Shown here: piece by piece, positions 17,129-26,898 of the stretch
Layout of the letters: each line of letters opens with the position of its first letter
How positions within the stretch are numbered: the stretch's first letter is position 1
NCBI RefSeq assembly: GCF_900114875.1
Contig: NZ_FPKW01000018.1
Span: 27,141-91,140 of the forward strand
Origin: Chryseobacterium limigenitum
GTDB lineage: Bacteria > Bacteroidota > Bacteroidia > Flavobacteriales > Weeksellaceae
DNA: 64,000 nucleotides
Reading direction: 5' to 3'
The notes under the pieces: generated by a model
Database searches by the model: none
What the model was told of the DNA's origin: nothing
The model's input: only the letters and a program-made list of their open reading frames with translations
Position numbers and translations under genes: made by a program

Positions 17129-17947
17129 TTTTGCAGGTGCTGCCGTACATTTTGCATAATAATCTGCGAGAAGACCTTTTTCGTAGCCTAAACTTACGGC
17201 TTTATCCAGTGTTGTACATGCTTCTTTTGGCTTTGCAGTATCAAACAAAATCAAAGCTTTTGTAACATAAGATTGAGAAAATTTAGGATCTATTGAAATC
17301 GCTTTATTAACATCAACAAGAGCTTCTTTAGATTTTTTCATTTTAAGATAAACATCAGCTCTTCCGTTGTACAAAAGAGATTCGGGCTTTTCGGAAATTA
17401 ACTGATTATAATCTTTTAAAGCACCTTCCAGATCACCGCTGTTCTTTTTCAGATTGGCTAATCCTGTTTTTGCATAAATATTATCTGCCGCAAAACTTAA
17501 AATCTGATTTAAATCTTTTAAAGCCAGCTCTTTTTTCCCCTGACTTTCATAGATTTTAGAACGCGTTAAATACATGTCAACATTTTCAGGCTCTATCTGG
17601 AGCCCTTTATCAATGTATTCAAGAGCTTTTGCCTTGCTTCCTCTCTGGCTGTTTAATGAAGCCAGATTTGAATAAACAGAAGCGGATAAAGGATTTGCTC
17701 TCAAAGCAGCTTCATAGGATTTAAAAGCCAAAGCAGTCTTTCCTAGTCTTCTCTGTGACGTTCCTAAATTGTTATAATAATCAGATTGAAATTTCTGAAT
17801 CTGTTCTTTTTCAGCAAGTTTAGCATATTGCTCTTCTGCGCATTTGTAGTCTGCTTTTTTAAAGCATTCTTCAGCTATTTTAGCATCCTGAGCATAAAAA
17901 TTCAATGAGGAAAAGGCTGATACCAGAATTAATAAATGTTTTTTCAT
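17126..17947 (-). CDS. secreted/periplasmic TPR protein
   Basis: A 273-residue protein with a Sec signal peptide (MKKHLLILVSAFSSLNFYAQ) followed by about six tetratricopeptide repeats (for example LGKTALAFKSYEAALRANP, KALEYIDKGLQIEPENVDMY, KEALVDVNKAISIDPKF). It ends with a Cys/Ala-rich tail. TPR arrays mediate protein-protein contacts; no enzyme domain is seen. Its start codon overlaps the stop of the PAP2 gene by 4 bases (ATGA), so the two are translationally coupled in a tatA-PAP2-TPR operon. Confidence 0.85.
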   Translation of the reverse strand: MKKHLLILVSAFSSLNFYAQDAKIAEECFKKADYKCAEEQYAKLAEKEQIQKFQSDYYNNLGTSQRRLGKTALAFKSYEAALRANPLSASVYSNLASLNSQRGSKAKALEYIDKGLQIEPENVDMYLTRSKIYESQGKKELALKDLNQILSFAADNIYAKTGLANLKKNSGDLEGALKDYNQLISEKPESLLYNGRADVYLKMKKSKEALVDVNKAISIDPKFSQSYVTKALILFDTAKPKEACTTLDKAVSLGYEKGLLADYYAKCTAAPAK

Positions 17948-18510
17948 GAGGTTATATTTTGTTTATTGATTACTTTTTTGGCAAGTGCACCAAATATCAC
18001 TCCCAATAAAAGTCCAACAAACGCCCCCACCAAAATATCTATCGGGAAATGTACACCTAAATATATTCGGCTGTATGCTACCACCACAGCCCACACAAAT
18101 ATAGCATAAGGAAACCAATTGAGTTTCTTTTTTAATAAAATACTTAAATAAGTTGCCAAAAAGAAGGTGTTGGAGGCATGCGCAGAATAGAAACCAAACT
18201 GCCCTCCACATTTCACGATTCTCATGTGATGCTCTAAAGTAGGGTCATGACAGGGTCTTAATCTTGCCACACCGAATTTGAAAACACTAGCCAACTGATC
18301 GGAAACCGTAGCTCCAATCACTATGAATATGAGAATAAAAACTAAAGACCTTAGTTTGTAATTTTTATATAAAAAGTAAAGAAATATAATGTAAAGCGGA
18401 ACCCAGATCCAAGTGCTGGAGATCAGCATCCAGAACTGATCAAAAGAAGAATCTCCCAAATTATTGAGAAACAAAAAAGCCTTCTTATCTTCCTGAATAA
18501 TTTCTTCCAT
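17944..18510 (-). CDS. PAP2-family membrane phosphatase
   Basis: A 188-residue integral membrane protein with the three-part PAP2 signature: KFGVARLRP (K-x6-RP), YSAHASNTF (PSGH-like, catalytic His) and RIYLGVHFPIDILVG (R-x5-H-x3-D). Five or so helices surround the motifs. Such enzymes dephosphorylate lipid phosphates, including undecaprenyl pyrophosphate or phosphatidic acid, on the periplasmic face; the exact substrate is unknown. It starts 3 bases behind tatA and overlaps the TPR gene. Confidence 0.9.
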   Translation of the reverse strand: MEEIIQEDKKAFLFLNNLGDSSFDQFWMLISSTWIWVPLYIIFLYFLYKNYKLRSLVFILIFIVIGATVSDQLASVFKFGVARLRPCHDPTLEHHMRIVKCGGQFGFYSAHASNTFFLATYLSILLKKKLNWFPYAIFVWAVVVAYSRIYLGVHFPIDILVGAFVGLLLGVIFGALAKKVINKQNITS

Positions 18511-18513
18511 GGA

Positions 18514-18849
18514 TTATCTGCTTACAGGCCCTTCATGAGTTTCGTCATCGACAGGCTTTAGCTTAGCTGGTTCATTAGATTCGGTAGGATTCGGTAAGAA
18601 GTCTTTCTCCATATCTTTCATTGGATTGTACTCTTTTGCGGCATCTTTTACCTTCTCTATTTCACGCTTTATTTCAGAAACAGGGTTATCCGTTTCCTTC
18701 ATTATCTCAGTTTTGATATCTTCCACTGCGCCACGCATTTTTCTTATGCCCGAGCCTAAGTCACGTGCTATCGAAGGAAGTTTATCCGGTCCGAATAATA
18801 CAACAATCGCAACTGCGATCAGTGCCATTTCTCCAAAGCTTAATTCCAT
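18514..18849 (-). CDS. tatA: twin-arginine translocase subunit TatA/TatE
   Basis: A 111-residue protein with one N-terminal helix, the hinge FGPDKLPSIARDLGSGIR, an amphipathic helix, and a long charged C-terminal tail. This is the TatA/B/E pattern; the FGP-hinge and short helix favour TatA over TatB, though the charged coil is a little long. It forms the pore for export of folded proteins. tatC is not in the window. It leads the PAP2-TPR operon. Confidence 0.9.
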   Translation of the reverse strand: MELSFGEMALIAVAIVVLFGPDKLPSIARDLGSGIRKMRGAVEDIKTEIMKETDNPVSEIKREIEKVKDAAKEYNPMKDMEKDFLPNPTESNEPAKLKPVDDETHEGPVSR

Positions 18850-18926
18850 GTTACAAAATTACAAAAGATATGTGAAACTGAATATGAAATATTAAGTTTT
18901 AATAAAATATTAAGCTTTTCATATCA

Positions 18927-19571
18927 TTACTCGGCTTTCAGTTCTTTAATATCTTTTATAAGTTGCTCCATGTCAGTCTGTAAAGTTCCGTTATAAATTC
19001 CTCTTATTTTCTTGTTTTTATCTGTAAGAATAATATGTTCCGTATGTAAAAACTCTGTGCTGTCACGCGTAAAACCGAGATCTTCTTCCGCAAAATACGA
19101 TTGACGGGCAAGTTTATAAATTTCTCCTTTCTTTCCTGTCAGAAAATGCCAGTCTGGATTGTTTATTTTATTTAAATTTTTAAAATCTTTCAGTTTTTTT
19201 GGAGTATCGATCCAAGGAGTAACAGAAAAAGACAGGAAAACCACATTGGGATCTTTTTCATATTTTTTATTTACAGCACTTAAATTTTTAATCATTATTG
19301 GACAGATACTTCCACAAGAAGTAAAAATAAAACTCGCAATATGTATTTTATGATCAATTGTTTTATCAGTAATTATTTTATTATCCTGATCAGTAAACGA
19401 AAATGGTGCAATTGCATGAGTAATTTTCTTCAAAGCATCTTCTTTCGATAAAAATTGTGGACTAAAATCCGGAGTATTAAAATATGGCAAAGAATTATCT
19501 TCCTGTTTTTGACAGGAAAACAGGATCAATAATACAAAAAAACTACTTCTGAAAAATACTGTCTGTAACAT
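18927..19571 (-). CDS. SCO family copper-chaperone-like lipoprotein
   Basis: A 214-residue thioredoxin-fold protein with lipoprotein signal (lipidated Cys20). The copper-binding CxxxC pair is Cys86/Cys90 in FTSCGSICPIM, and the third ligand is probably His176 in FLHTEH. SCO proteins deliver copper to the CuA site of cytochrome oxidase or act as thiol oxidoreductases in the periplasm. It overlaps the YwqK-type gene by 29 bases and follows the YHYH gene, giving a three-gene lipoprotein operon. Confidence 0.9.
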   Translation of the reverse strand: MLQTVFFRSSFFVLLILFSCQKQEDNSLPYFNTPDFSPQFLSKEDALKKITHAIAPFSFTDQDNKIITDKTIDHKIHIASFIFTSCGSICPIMIKNLSAVNKKYEKDPNVVFLSFSVTPWIDTPKKLKDFKNLNKINNPDWHFLTGKKGEIYKLARQSYFAEEDLGFTRDSTEFLHTEHIILTDKNKKIRGIYNGTLQTDMEQLIKDIKELKAE

Positions 19572-20115
19572 TTACACAATTTTTTGTTCCTAACAATCCG
19601 TACCGTTTTCCGTTTTTGATCACGTAATTTGATCTTATCTTTCCGTTGTCATAAAATTGTTTTTGGCTTCCTTCTTCGTATCCTAATTTGTAATTCATGA
19701 GTTTTATGAGTCTTCCTTCCCTGTTCCATTCTTTAAATTCTCCATTATTTTCACCTTTAAGAAAAGAGCCTGAAATTTTCATTTTCCCGTTTTCCCACCA
19801 CTCTTTTAACGTTTTCACTTTTATTCCGTTCTCGAAATACCGTTGTTCTTTTAATTTTTTATTTGGATAAAATCTTCTCCATTCTCCATTTTCTTTTCCA
19901 TTATTAAAACCCATTACTTCCGCAGTATCTTTTGTATCAGGATAAAGTGAGTAAATAACCCCCGTGAATAATATATTATTACTCATCAATAAGCCATTCT
20001 TATTTTCTACATTAATCTCTTTGAAATTAAAATATTTCGGTTTCTCATTAGAAGATTTACAGGAAATTAAAAGAAGAAATAAAAAACTAATTACTAACAG
20101 TTCCCGGCGTCCCAT
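19543..20115 (-). CDS. MORN-repeat lipoprotein of the YwqK family
   Basis: About 190 residues with a lipoprotein-type leader ending LLLISC. The mature protein is a run of MORN-like repeats (NGKENGEWRRFYPNKKL, NGKMKISGSFLKGENNGEF, YDNGKIRSNYVIKNGKRYG), the pattern annotated in databases as toxin-antitoxin system YwqK family antitoxin; there is no toxin partner here, so that label says little about function. ATG 20115 gives a better signal peptide than ATG 20130. Its 5' end overlaps the YHYH gene and its 3' end overlaps the SCO gene. Confidence 0.75.
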   Translation of the reverse strand: MGRRELLVISFLFLLLISCKSSNEKPKYFNFKEINVENKNGLLMSNNILFTGVIYSLYPDTKDTAEVMGFNNGKENGEWRRFYPNKKLKEQRYFENGIKVKTLKEWWENGKMKISGSFLKGENNGEFKEWNREGRLIKLMNYKLGYEEGSQKQFYDNGKIRSNYVIKNGKRYGLLGTKNCVNVTDSIFQK

Positions 20116-20854
20116 AAAATCCATTTCCATTGATATAAGGATCTGTACTTGTGATGTGATAATGATAAATTCCGCTCGGATAATCTGCTGTCACAGAAGT
20201 ATGCCCATGATAAGCATCTAATGAAGCACTTGCAACTGCAGAACCATTTTCTTCAGGACCATACACCGGAAAACCATCCAATAAAAAGCCTAACAATGCA
20301 GATTTTGATGCTTTTACCGTTGTAAGATATTTTGGTTCAACATGATAATGATAATCTCCGCCCGGAGCAGGATGTCCCCACCATTGATCAAAAGAAACAA
20401 TTTCTCCGGATAAAGGTTGATTTGGACCCGCGTATTGATTGAAAAAAGGAACTCCGTTCAGAGAGACTCCAATCGGACCAAGCGGTGTTGCTGAATGTGC
20501 CGAATTCAAAGCAGGATTTATTGGAATTTTAAATGTATAATTTTTTGTTGAAATAGAATTCGGGTTTTTTGAAAATACATATCCTCCAAAAGTTGTTCCC
20601 GAAAAATTTTCATACAGACTATTGCTTGTAGCATAATAAACGCTTTTATGATCTGGCGTTCCATTCGTTTTTATGTAAACATAAGTGCCGTCTGAGGTAA
20701 TACTTGATGCTCCGTAAATCTTTTTATAAATCGCAGGAACTTCCGAATTATTCCCATTATCAGTACTTTCCTGGCTCGTTGAATCATCGCTATTACTGCA
20801 TCCAACAAATACGGCTACTGTAATTAAGCCTAAAAATATTCTGCAAATTTTCAT
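20087..20854 (-). CDS. YHYH-domain lipoprotein
   Basis: A 255-residue lipoprotein (MKICRIFLGLITVAVFVGC, Cys19) followed by an Asp/Ser/Asn-rich linker and a YHYH domain. The two name-giving motifs are GGDYHYHVEP and SGIYHYHIT, which look like a metal-binding pair. The function of the domain is not established. ATG 20854 is chosen over ATG 20896 because it starts a proper signal peptide. It is the first gene of the YHYH-YwqK-SCO operon, and YHYH domains recur next to SCO proteins, which points to periplasmic copper or redox handling; inference. Confidence 0.85.
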   Translation of the reverse strand: MKICRIFLGLITVAVFVGCSNSDDSTSQESTDNGNNSEVPAIYKKIYGASSITSDGTYVYIKTNGTPDHKSVYYATSNSLYENFSGTTFGGYVFSKNPNSISTKNYTFKIPINPALNSAHSATPLGPIGVSLNGVPFFNQYAGPNQPLSGEIVSFDQWWGHPAPGGDYHYHVEPKYLTTVKASKSALLGFLLDGFPVYGPEENGSAVASASLDAYHGHTSVTADYPSGIYHYHITSTDPYINGNGFYGTPGTVSN

Positions 20855-21001
20855 ATTTATGTTATTTTCGCTAAATATATAAAAATACCACAACAAAAAT
20901 TAGATTTAACTTAATATTTTACATAAAATATCACTTTTTTAAATAAAAAAAAGATGAAACAATTAACTTGATTCACCTTTTCTTTATTTTTTTAATACTT
21001 T

Positions 21002-22222
21002 TTACTTTATTTTATTCTTTTGAAAAGCATAATAGGTAGCAACTACACTCGCTGCCATCAATAAAAATGCCAGGAAAAATGGTGCTCCCGAGAACTTAAA
21101 AGGTGCTTCATCATGGGTAAAATAATAAAACAAATTCGTCATCATTGGAGGGCCGACAATAGAAGTTGCACTCATCAAACTCGTTAATGCTCCCTGAAGC
21201 TCACCCTGTTCGTTTGCAGGAACACTTTTCGTGATCACGGACTGAAGAGCCGGGCCGCAAATTCCTCCTAAACAATAAGGAATTAAAAAAGCAAACATCA
21301 TCCACCCTTCTGTAGCAAAGGCAAATAGTAACATTCCGAGTGCGTATAATGCCAATCCGTAATAAATACTTTTATGTTCACCCAATCTCGGGGTCGTCCA
21401 TCGAATTAAAACTCCCTGAACCAGTCCAACCAATAATCCGACTACTCCGAGGGAAATCCCAACCATTCTTTCTGTCCAGCTGAATTTATACATGGTAAAG
21501 AAACTCCAGTTACTTTGTACGGCATGTCCTGCAATATAAATTAAAATCAAGGCAACAATCAATCCTGAAATTTCCGGATGCTTTCCTAAAAACTTAAATG
21601 AACCTACGGGATTTGCTCGTTTCCAATCAAATTCTCTACGCTTATCTTTATCTAAACTTTCCGGAAGAATGAAGTATCCGTAAAGGAAATTAAGCAAACA
21701 TAAACCTGCTGCTGCATAGAAAGGAACTCTCGCCCCATAGTGACCTAAAATACCGCCAAGAACAGGTCCGATAATGAACCCTAAGCCAAAAGCCGCTCCA
21801 ATTAATCCAAAATTTTTCGCTCGATCTTCATCCGTGGAAATATCTGCGATATAGGCACTGGCCGTTGTGACACTGGCACCGGTGAGTCCGGCAATGATCC
21901 GCCCTAAAAAGAGCCACCAAATTGTTGGTGCCAACGCAAGGAAAATATAATCCACCGCAAAACCAAAGAGGGAGATCAGAATAATAGGTCTCCGCCCATA
22001 TTTATCACTCAGGTTTCCTACAACCGGTGAAAATATAAATTGAGTAAAAGCATACGCAAATCCCAACCAGCCACCATATTTAGCGGCTTCACTGATGTCT
22101 GCATGAATTAGTTCCTCAATTAGTTTGGGAACAACAGGAATGATGATTCCCCATCCTGTAATGTCAATCAACAGCGTTATAAATATAAAGCCTATGGCCG
22201 CTTTTTTCCTTGAATTTTCCAT
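21002..22222 (-). CDS. MFS drug exporter, TCR/Tet-like family
   Basis: A 406-residue 12-helix MFS protein. DITGWGIIIPVVPKLI in helix 1, GNLSDKYGRRPIIL (motif A, about residues 70-83) and GRIIAGLTGASVTTASAYIAD (split by helix 4-5) match the TetA/TCR branch, and PANEQGELQGALTSLMS is its usual central-loop match. These proteins exchange a drug-cation complex for protons. Chromosomal members like this are usually housekeeping; tetracycline resistance should not be assumed. It stands alone with AT-rich flanks. Confidence 0.85.
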   Translation of the reverse strand: MENSRKKAAIGFIFITLLIDITGWGIIIPVVPKLIEELIHADISEAAKYGGWLGFAYAFTQFIFSPVVGNLSDKYGRRPIILISLFGFAVDYIFLALAPTIWWLFLGRIIAGLTGASVTTASAYIADISTDEDRAKNFGLIGAAFGLGFIIGPVLGGILGHYGARVPFYAAAGLCLLNFLYGYFILPESLDKDKRREFDWKRANPVGSFKFLGKHPEISGLIVALILIYIAGHAVQSNWSFFTMYKFSWTERMVGISLGVVGLLVGLVQGVLIRWTTPRLGEHKSIYYGLALYALGMLLFAFATEGWMMFAFLIPYCLGGICGPALQSVITKSVPANEQGELQGALTSLMSATSIVGPPMMTNLFYYFTHDEAPFKFSGAPFFLAFLLMAASVVATYYAFQKNKIK

Positions 22223-22334
22223 AATCCTGCAAAAATAATCAAATTGAGAAAAATAATGGTTCTAAATTGTATTAATTAGTTGTTAGATCTTAGAAGCTAG
22301 ATATTAGTTTTAAAATAATACCATATTAATGCAA

Positions 22335-22364
22335 AAAAAGCCTTTCAAATTGAAAGGCTTTTTC
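22335..22364 (-). terminator. terminator of secDF
   Basis: The inverted repeat AAAAGCCTTTC/GAAAGGCTTTT with flanking A/T runs on both sides lies 20-50 bases behind the secDF stop (on the - strand). It can work in either direction. Confidence 0.75.
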
Positions 22365-22383
22365 TTATTTATTGTAGTAATAC

Positions 22384-25296
22384 TTATTTTGAAGCAAGTA
22401 CTTCTTTAGAAGTAGTCGTTTTTCCGTGTACTTCATCTTCTTTTCCAGATTTAAGGAAGTCATACGCAATTGCCGAAGCAATGAATATGGATGAATAAGT
22501 ACCGAATCCAATACCGATCAACATCGCAAACATAAATCCTCTTAGATTGTCTCCACCAAAGATGAAGATCGCTAAAATTACAAGGATCGTTGTAAATGAA
22601 GTGTTGAATGTTCTTCCTAATGTACTAGAAATAGAGTCATCAAATAATCCTGCTAACGTCAGAGATTTCTTCTCTCTTAAATACTCTCTAATTCTATCAA
22701 AGATAATAACGGTATCGTTAATTGAGTAACCCAATACAGTAAGGATCGCTGCAACGAAATCCTGATTGATCTCCATGTTGAACGGCATATACTTGTGAAG
22801 CAACGAATAAGCTCCCAAGATAATAACCGCATCATGGAACAATGCTGCAACAGCACCTAAAGAGAATTGCCATTTTCTAAATCTTAATAAGATGTATAAG
22901 AAAATACCTCCCAAAGCAGCAGCTACTGCAAGAACACCGTGAGTTTTAATATCATCTGCTACCGTAGGTCCTACTTTTTCAGAAGAAATAATTCCTGCAT
23001 GCTCTTTATCTGCAGATTTGAAATCATGTAATGTTACATTTGCCGGTAAGCTTGATTTTAAACCTTCATATAATTTTTGTTCTACAGTCTGGTCAGCTTT
23101 TAAAGATTCGTCTTCGATAAGGTAATCTGTAGAGATCTTTAATTGCTTGTCGTTACCAAAAGTTTTAGCTTCAACAGAAGAGTTTTTACCGTCTTCAGTT
23201 TTGAATATTTTTACTAAGTTCTGTTCAACATCCTCAGCATTTACCGCTTTATCAAATCTTACAACGTAGTTTCTACCACCTGTAAAATCGATTCCGTATT
23301 TGAATCCGTTGATTGCAATTGAGCCAATACAAACAACTGTTAATACAGCAGAAATGATATAAGCATATTTTCTTTTCCCTATAAAATCGATCCAAGTATT
23401 TCTGAATAGGTTTTTCGTTGGAGCCGTCCAAACAGAAAGTTGTTTTCCTTTATTCAATCTAGAGAAGATCATTACTCTTGAAAGTAATACTGAAGTAAAG
23501 AATGTCATCAAGATACCAATTCCTAACGTTAAAGCAAATCCTTTAATAGGACCTGTTCCGAATAAGAATAATACACCTGCCGTTAATAATGTCGTTAAGT
23601 GACCATCAACAATCGCACTTAATGCATGTTTGAAACCATCTTTATAAGCTTCTAAAATGCTCTTTCCTGCAAATAATTCTTCCTTCGTTCTTTCGTAGAT
23701 AATTACGTTCGTATCGACGGCCATAGCCATTGTAAGAACGATACCTGCGATACCAGGAAGTGTTAATGTAAAGTCTCCGGAATCCATGATTCCGAAAATA
23801 TAGAATAAGTTAATGATCATTGCAATTACAGCGTATACACCTGCACCACCGTAATAGAAAATGATATAAACGATAATAATCAAGAATGCAATAGCAAATG
23901 AAATAACCCCGGCATCAATAGACTCTTGTCCTAATGATGGTCCTACAACAGTAGCCTGAACCACTTTTGCACCTGCAGGTAATTTACCCGCTCCTAGAAC
24001 GTCAACCAATTCTTTAGCTTCTTCCTGAGAGAAGTTACCCGAGATTTGAGTTCTACCGTTCGGAATGGCACCTACAACGTTTGGCGCAGTATAAACTCTA
24101 CCATCCAATGTTACAGCAACCGGTTTACCAACGTTTTTCTCAGTTAATGTTTTCCATTCTTTAGCACCTTTAGAATCCATCTGCATGTCTACTACTACTC
24201 TGCTTAGCTCATCATAGCTAATGCTTGCAGTTTCAACGGCACCGTCTACAGGAGCTTTTTGGCTAATGTTACCTCTGATTGCATACAATACTAAGCTTTC
24301 AGTATCTGTAGCTTCAGGCTTGTAACCCCAAAGGAACTGTGTATATTTAATATTTGAAGGACGTAAAGACTGCGCTACTTTGCTGTTCAAGATCTTGTTT
24401 ACAGTAGCTGTATCAGATAATTTTACACTTCCAACAGCGCTTTGACTCATAGACTTACCTCCCTGCATGATGTTCATGAAGTTGACATTCTTGGCAACTC
24501 CCATAGAATCACCTTTTACAGCGATCATTGTAGCTAATGTTTGGAAATAAGGATAAACTTCAGGAGCTTGCTGTACTTCCCAGAACTGAAGTTTTGCAGA
24601 AGTCTGAAGCATTTTTTTCACCTTATCGATATCTTTCATACCAGGCATTTCAACAGAAATTCTTGCCGTACCAGGTACTCTCTGAACGTTTGGCTGCACC
24701 GCACCCATTTTATCGATTCTGGTTCTGATTACCTCAAAAGCTGTTCCTACAGAAAGGTCAATTCTTCTTTTGATAATGCTTTTTACCTGCTCATCAGAAG
24801 TATTATACTTGATTTCTGATAAATTGGTATTTCCGAAAAGTTCCGGATCTGCAAGTTTAAGATTTGTTCCTTTTGCTTTGTTTACAGCATCAAACTCAAC
24901 AAAGAAATTGTCGATATAAGATTTTGTAGAATTCTTCTGAGCTTCATCAGTTTTATTTAAAGCCTCGATAAGAACAGGATTTGTAGAGTAATTTGTAAGA
25001 TCGTTTACCAAATCTCTTTGGTTGATCTCCAAAAGAACGTTAATCCCACCTTTCAAGTCAAGACCAAGTTTCATTTCCTTGTCTTTGGCTTTAGTGTAAT
25101 AAAGTTTTGTGAATCCCAGGTTCAGCGTATCTTTAGAAAGTCTTGCAATTTCTTTCTGATACTTTTCCGGATTGTCTCCTGCAACAGCAGTCGCCTGCTT
25201 TTCAATTTTGCTGGCGTACCAAGTTGGTAATAGCTCATTTAAGCAAATTAACCCTAGTACAATAGCAACAATTGTAATAAGTCCTTTTCCTTGCAT
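22384..25296 (-). CDS. secDF: fused protein-export translocase SecDF
   Basis: A 970-residue fusion of SecD and SecF that uses the proton gradient to pull proteins out of SecYEG. Residues 1-30 contain the first helix; the SecD periplasmic domain follows with GLDLKGGINVLLEI (about 78-91) and RIDKMGAVQPNVQ; six SecD helices include AMAVDTNVIIYERTKEEL near 530-550. The SecF half begins near residue 650, with the GIDFTGGRNYVVRF motif and ILTVLGYSINDTVIIFDRIRE near 860. A fused SecDF is normal for Bacteroidota. The start is the ATG of MQGKGLITIV at 25296. Confidence 0.95.
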   Translation of the reverse strand: MQGKGLITIVAIVLGLICLNELLPTWYASKIEKQATAVAGDNPEKYQKEIARLSKDTLNLGFTKLYYTKAKDKEMKLGLDLKGGINVLLEINQRDLVNDLTNYSTNPVLIEALNKTDEAQKNSTKSYIDNFFVEFDAVNKAKGTNLKLADPELFGNTNLSEIKYNTSDEQVKSIIKRRIDLSVGTAFEVIRTRIDKMGAVQPNVQRVPGTARISVEMPGMKDIDKVKKMLQTSAKLQFWEVQQAPEVYPYFQTLATMIAVKGDSMGVAKNVNFMNIMQGGKSMSQSAVGSVKLSDTATVNKILNSKVAQSLRPSNIKYTQFLWGYKPEATDTESLVLYAIRGNISQKAPVDGAVETASISYDELSRVVVDMQMDSKGAKEWKTLTEKNVGKPVAVTLDGRVYTAPNVVGAIPNGRTQISGNFSQEEAKELVDVLGAGKLPAGAKVVQATVVGPSLGQESIDAGVISFAIAFLIIIVYIIFYYGGAGVYAVIAMIINLFYIFGIMDSGDFTLTLPGIAGIVLTMAMAVDTNVIIYERTKEELFAGKSILEAYKDGFKHALSAIVDGHLTTLLTAGVLFLFGTGPIKGFALTLGIGILMTFFTSVLLSRVMIFSRLNKGKQLSVWTAPTKNLFRNTWIDFIGKRKYAYIISAVLTVVCIGSIAINGFKYGIDFTGGRNYVVRFDKAVNAEDVEQNLVKIFKTEDGKNSSVEAKTFGNDKQLKISTDYLIEDESLKADQTVEQKLYEGLKSSLPANVTLHDFKSADKEHAGIISSEKVGPTVADDIKTHGVLAVAAALGGIFLYILLRFRKWQFSLGAVAALFHDAVIILGAYSLLHKYMPFNMEINQDFVAAILTVLGYSINDTVIIFDRIREYLREKKSLTLAGLFDDSISSTLGRTFNTSFTTILVILAIFIFGGDNLRGFMFAMLIGIGFGTYSSIFIASAIAYDFLKSGKEDEVHGKTTTSKEVLASK

Positions 25297-25513
25297 TTTG
25301 TTATAACTACGTTAAATTAAGTCGGCAAATATAATGATTTTCTTGATATTTTATGAATTTTTAAGAACAGAAATCGTTTATTTTCAGATATATCGGCTAT
25401 TTCACTTCTATTTAAGATTTATCAATTTTTCTGTTATATTATGATGATATCTAAAATTTGATTGGTACGAAATTTTCATTCACTTAATTCAACACACTAA
25501 ATATCAAAATATT

Positions 25514-26884
25514 ATGAAAAAATTACTTTTTACGGCAAGTATTTTTTCTTCCTTAATCCTTAATTCTCAAACAATTATTTTGGAAGAATTTGCCACCGGA
25601 CTTACGGCTCCGGTCGAGATTACAAATGCTAATGACAGTAGGCTTTTTGTAGTGCAGCAGAACGGAATGATTAAAATTATTCAACCAAACGGGACAATTA
25701 ACGCCACGAATTTTTTAAATATCAGTTCTAAAATTCTTTATGGCGGCGAAAGAGGACTTTTAGGCTTGGCATTTCATCCACAATACTCGACAAACGGGTA
25801 TTTTTTTGTGTATTACAACAACACGGCAGGAAATATTATCGTTGCGAGATACACCGTAACTTCCGATGCGAATGTTGCAGATCCTAATTCTGAAAAGATC
25901 TTACTGAATATTCCAAAACCATTCGACAATCACAATGGCGGAAGTATTCATTTTGCCCCAGACGGAAATTTATGGATCGTCACCGGAGATGGCGGAAGCG
26001 GTGGAGATCCCAACAACAATGCTCAAAACAAAAATTCTCTGTTAGGGAAAATGTTGAGAATTGATGTTAATGCAACGGGACCATACAATATCCCGTCAGG
26101 AAATCCTTTTATTGGCTCAACTGTTGATGGCTTAGACGAAATCTGGGCTTACGGACTCAGAAATGCCTGGAAATGGTCTTTTGACCTTACAACAGGAAAT
26201 GCGGTGATTGCAGATGTTGGACAGGGACAGATTGAAGAAATCAACAGAATGCCGCTCACACAGGCCGGAATCAACTACGGATGGCGCTGTTATGAAGGAA
26301 ATACAGCCTACAACACGACAGGCTGTCAGAGTGCTTCAACAATGACTTTCCCAGTTGCCGTTTATGATCATTCGGGGGGAAGATGCTCCATAACCGGAGG
26401 TTACGTTTACAGAGGAACGACCTATCCTACTCTTCAAGGGAAGTATCTTTTTTCAGATTATTGTACTCCACAGATTGGAGTTTTAGATTCTGGAAATTCA
26501 ATTACATGGACAACCTCATTTGCGGGCAATAATTTCTCAACTTTTGGGGAAGACAACCAAAAAGAACTTTATGTTGCGGCTGTAAATAATGGAAAAATTT
26601 ATAAAATTAAAACAGAAACGTCTTTATCTACACAGGAAAACAATAGCTTGAAGCAAATCAAAGTATATCCGAATCCTGCTTCTAAAAAAGTTTTTATTGA
26701 CGGTTTGAAAGATAAAGATATTTCCGCCGAAATTATAAGCTCAGAAGGTAGAAAAGTTCTTGAAAATGCGAAGATCAACAGCGATAACAGCATTGATATT
26801 ACTGGAATTCCTGCAGGAGTCTATTATATTAATTTAAAATCCGGGGAGCTTAAATCTTATAGTCAGAAATTGATTATCAAATAA
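25514..26884 (+). CDS. secreted PQQ-dependent sugar dehydrogenase with T9SS sorting domain
   Basis: A 456-residue secreted protein. Residues 1-19 are a signal peptide (ending LILNSQT). Residues about 25-365 form a glucose/sorbosone dehydrogenase six-blade propeller: RGLLGLAFHPQY, HNGGSIHFAPDGNLWIVTGDGG and EIWAYGLRNAWKWSFD are family motifs. Residues about 380-456 are a type IX secretion sorting domain (VYPNPASKKVFIDG to SYSQKLIIK). It probably oxidises an aldose outside the cell or on the surface with PQQ as cofactor; PQQ biosynthesis genes are not in the window. Confidence 0.9.
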   Translation: MKKLLFTASIFSSLILNSQTIILEEFATGLTAPVEITNANDSRLFVVQQNGMIKIIQPNGTINATNFLNISSKILYGGERGLLGLAFHPQYSTNGYFFVYYNNTAGNIIVARYTVTSDANVADPNSEKILLNIPKPFDNHNGGSIHFAPDGNLWIVTGDGGSGGDPNNNAQNKNSLLGKMLRIDVNATGPYNIPSGNPFIGSTVDGLDEIWAYGLRNAWKWSFDLTTGNAVIADVGQGQIEEINRMPLTQAGINYGWRCYEGNTAYNTTGCQSASTMTFPVAVYDHSGGRCSITGGYVYRGTTYPTLQGKYLFSDYCTPQIGVLDSGNSITWTTSFAGNNFSTFGEDNQKELYVAAVNNGKIYKIKTETSLSTQENNSLKQIKVYPNPASKKVFIDGLKDKDISAEIISSEGRKVLENAKINSDNSIDITGIPAGVYYINLKSGELKSYSQKLIIK

Positions 26885-26898
26885 AAAAATTAAAAGCC

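Noticed and set aside
19543..20115. Antitoxin of a toxin-antitoxin pair
   Set aside because: The YwqK label is only a database family name; there is no toxin gene and the protein is a MORN-repeat lipoprotein.
21002..22222. Tetracycline-resistance gene
   Set aside because: It is in the TCR/Tet-like MFS branch, but chromosomal members of this type are common and resistance cannot be inferred from sequence alone.
22384..25296. Frameshift or artefactual fusion in SecDF
   Set aside because: The SecD-SecF fusion is normal in Bacteroidota and all motifs lie in one continuous frame.
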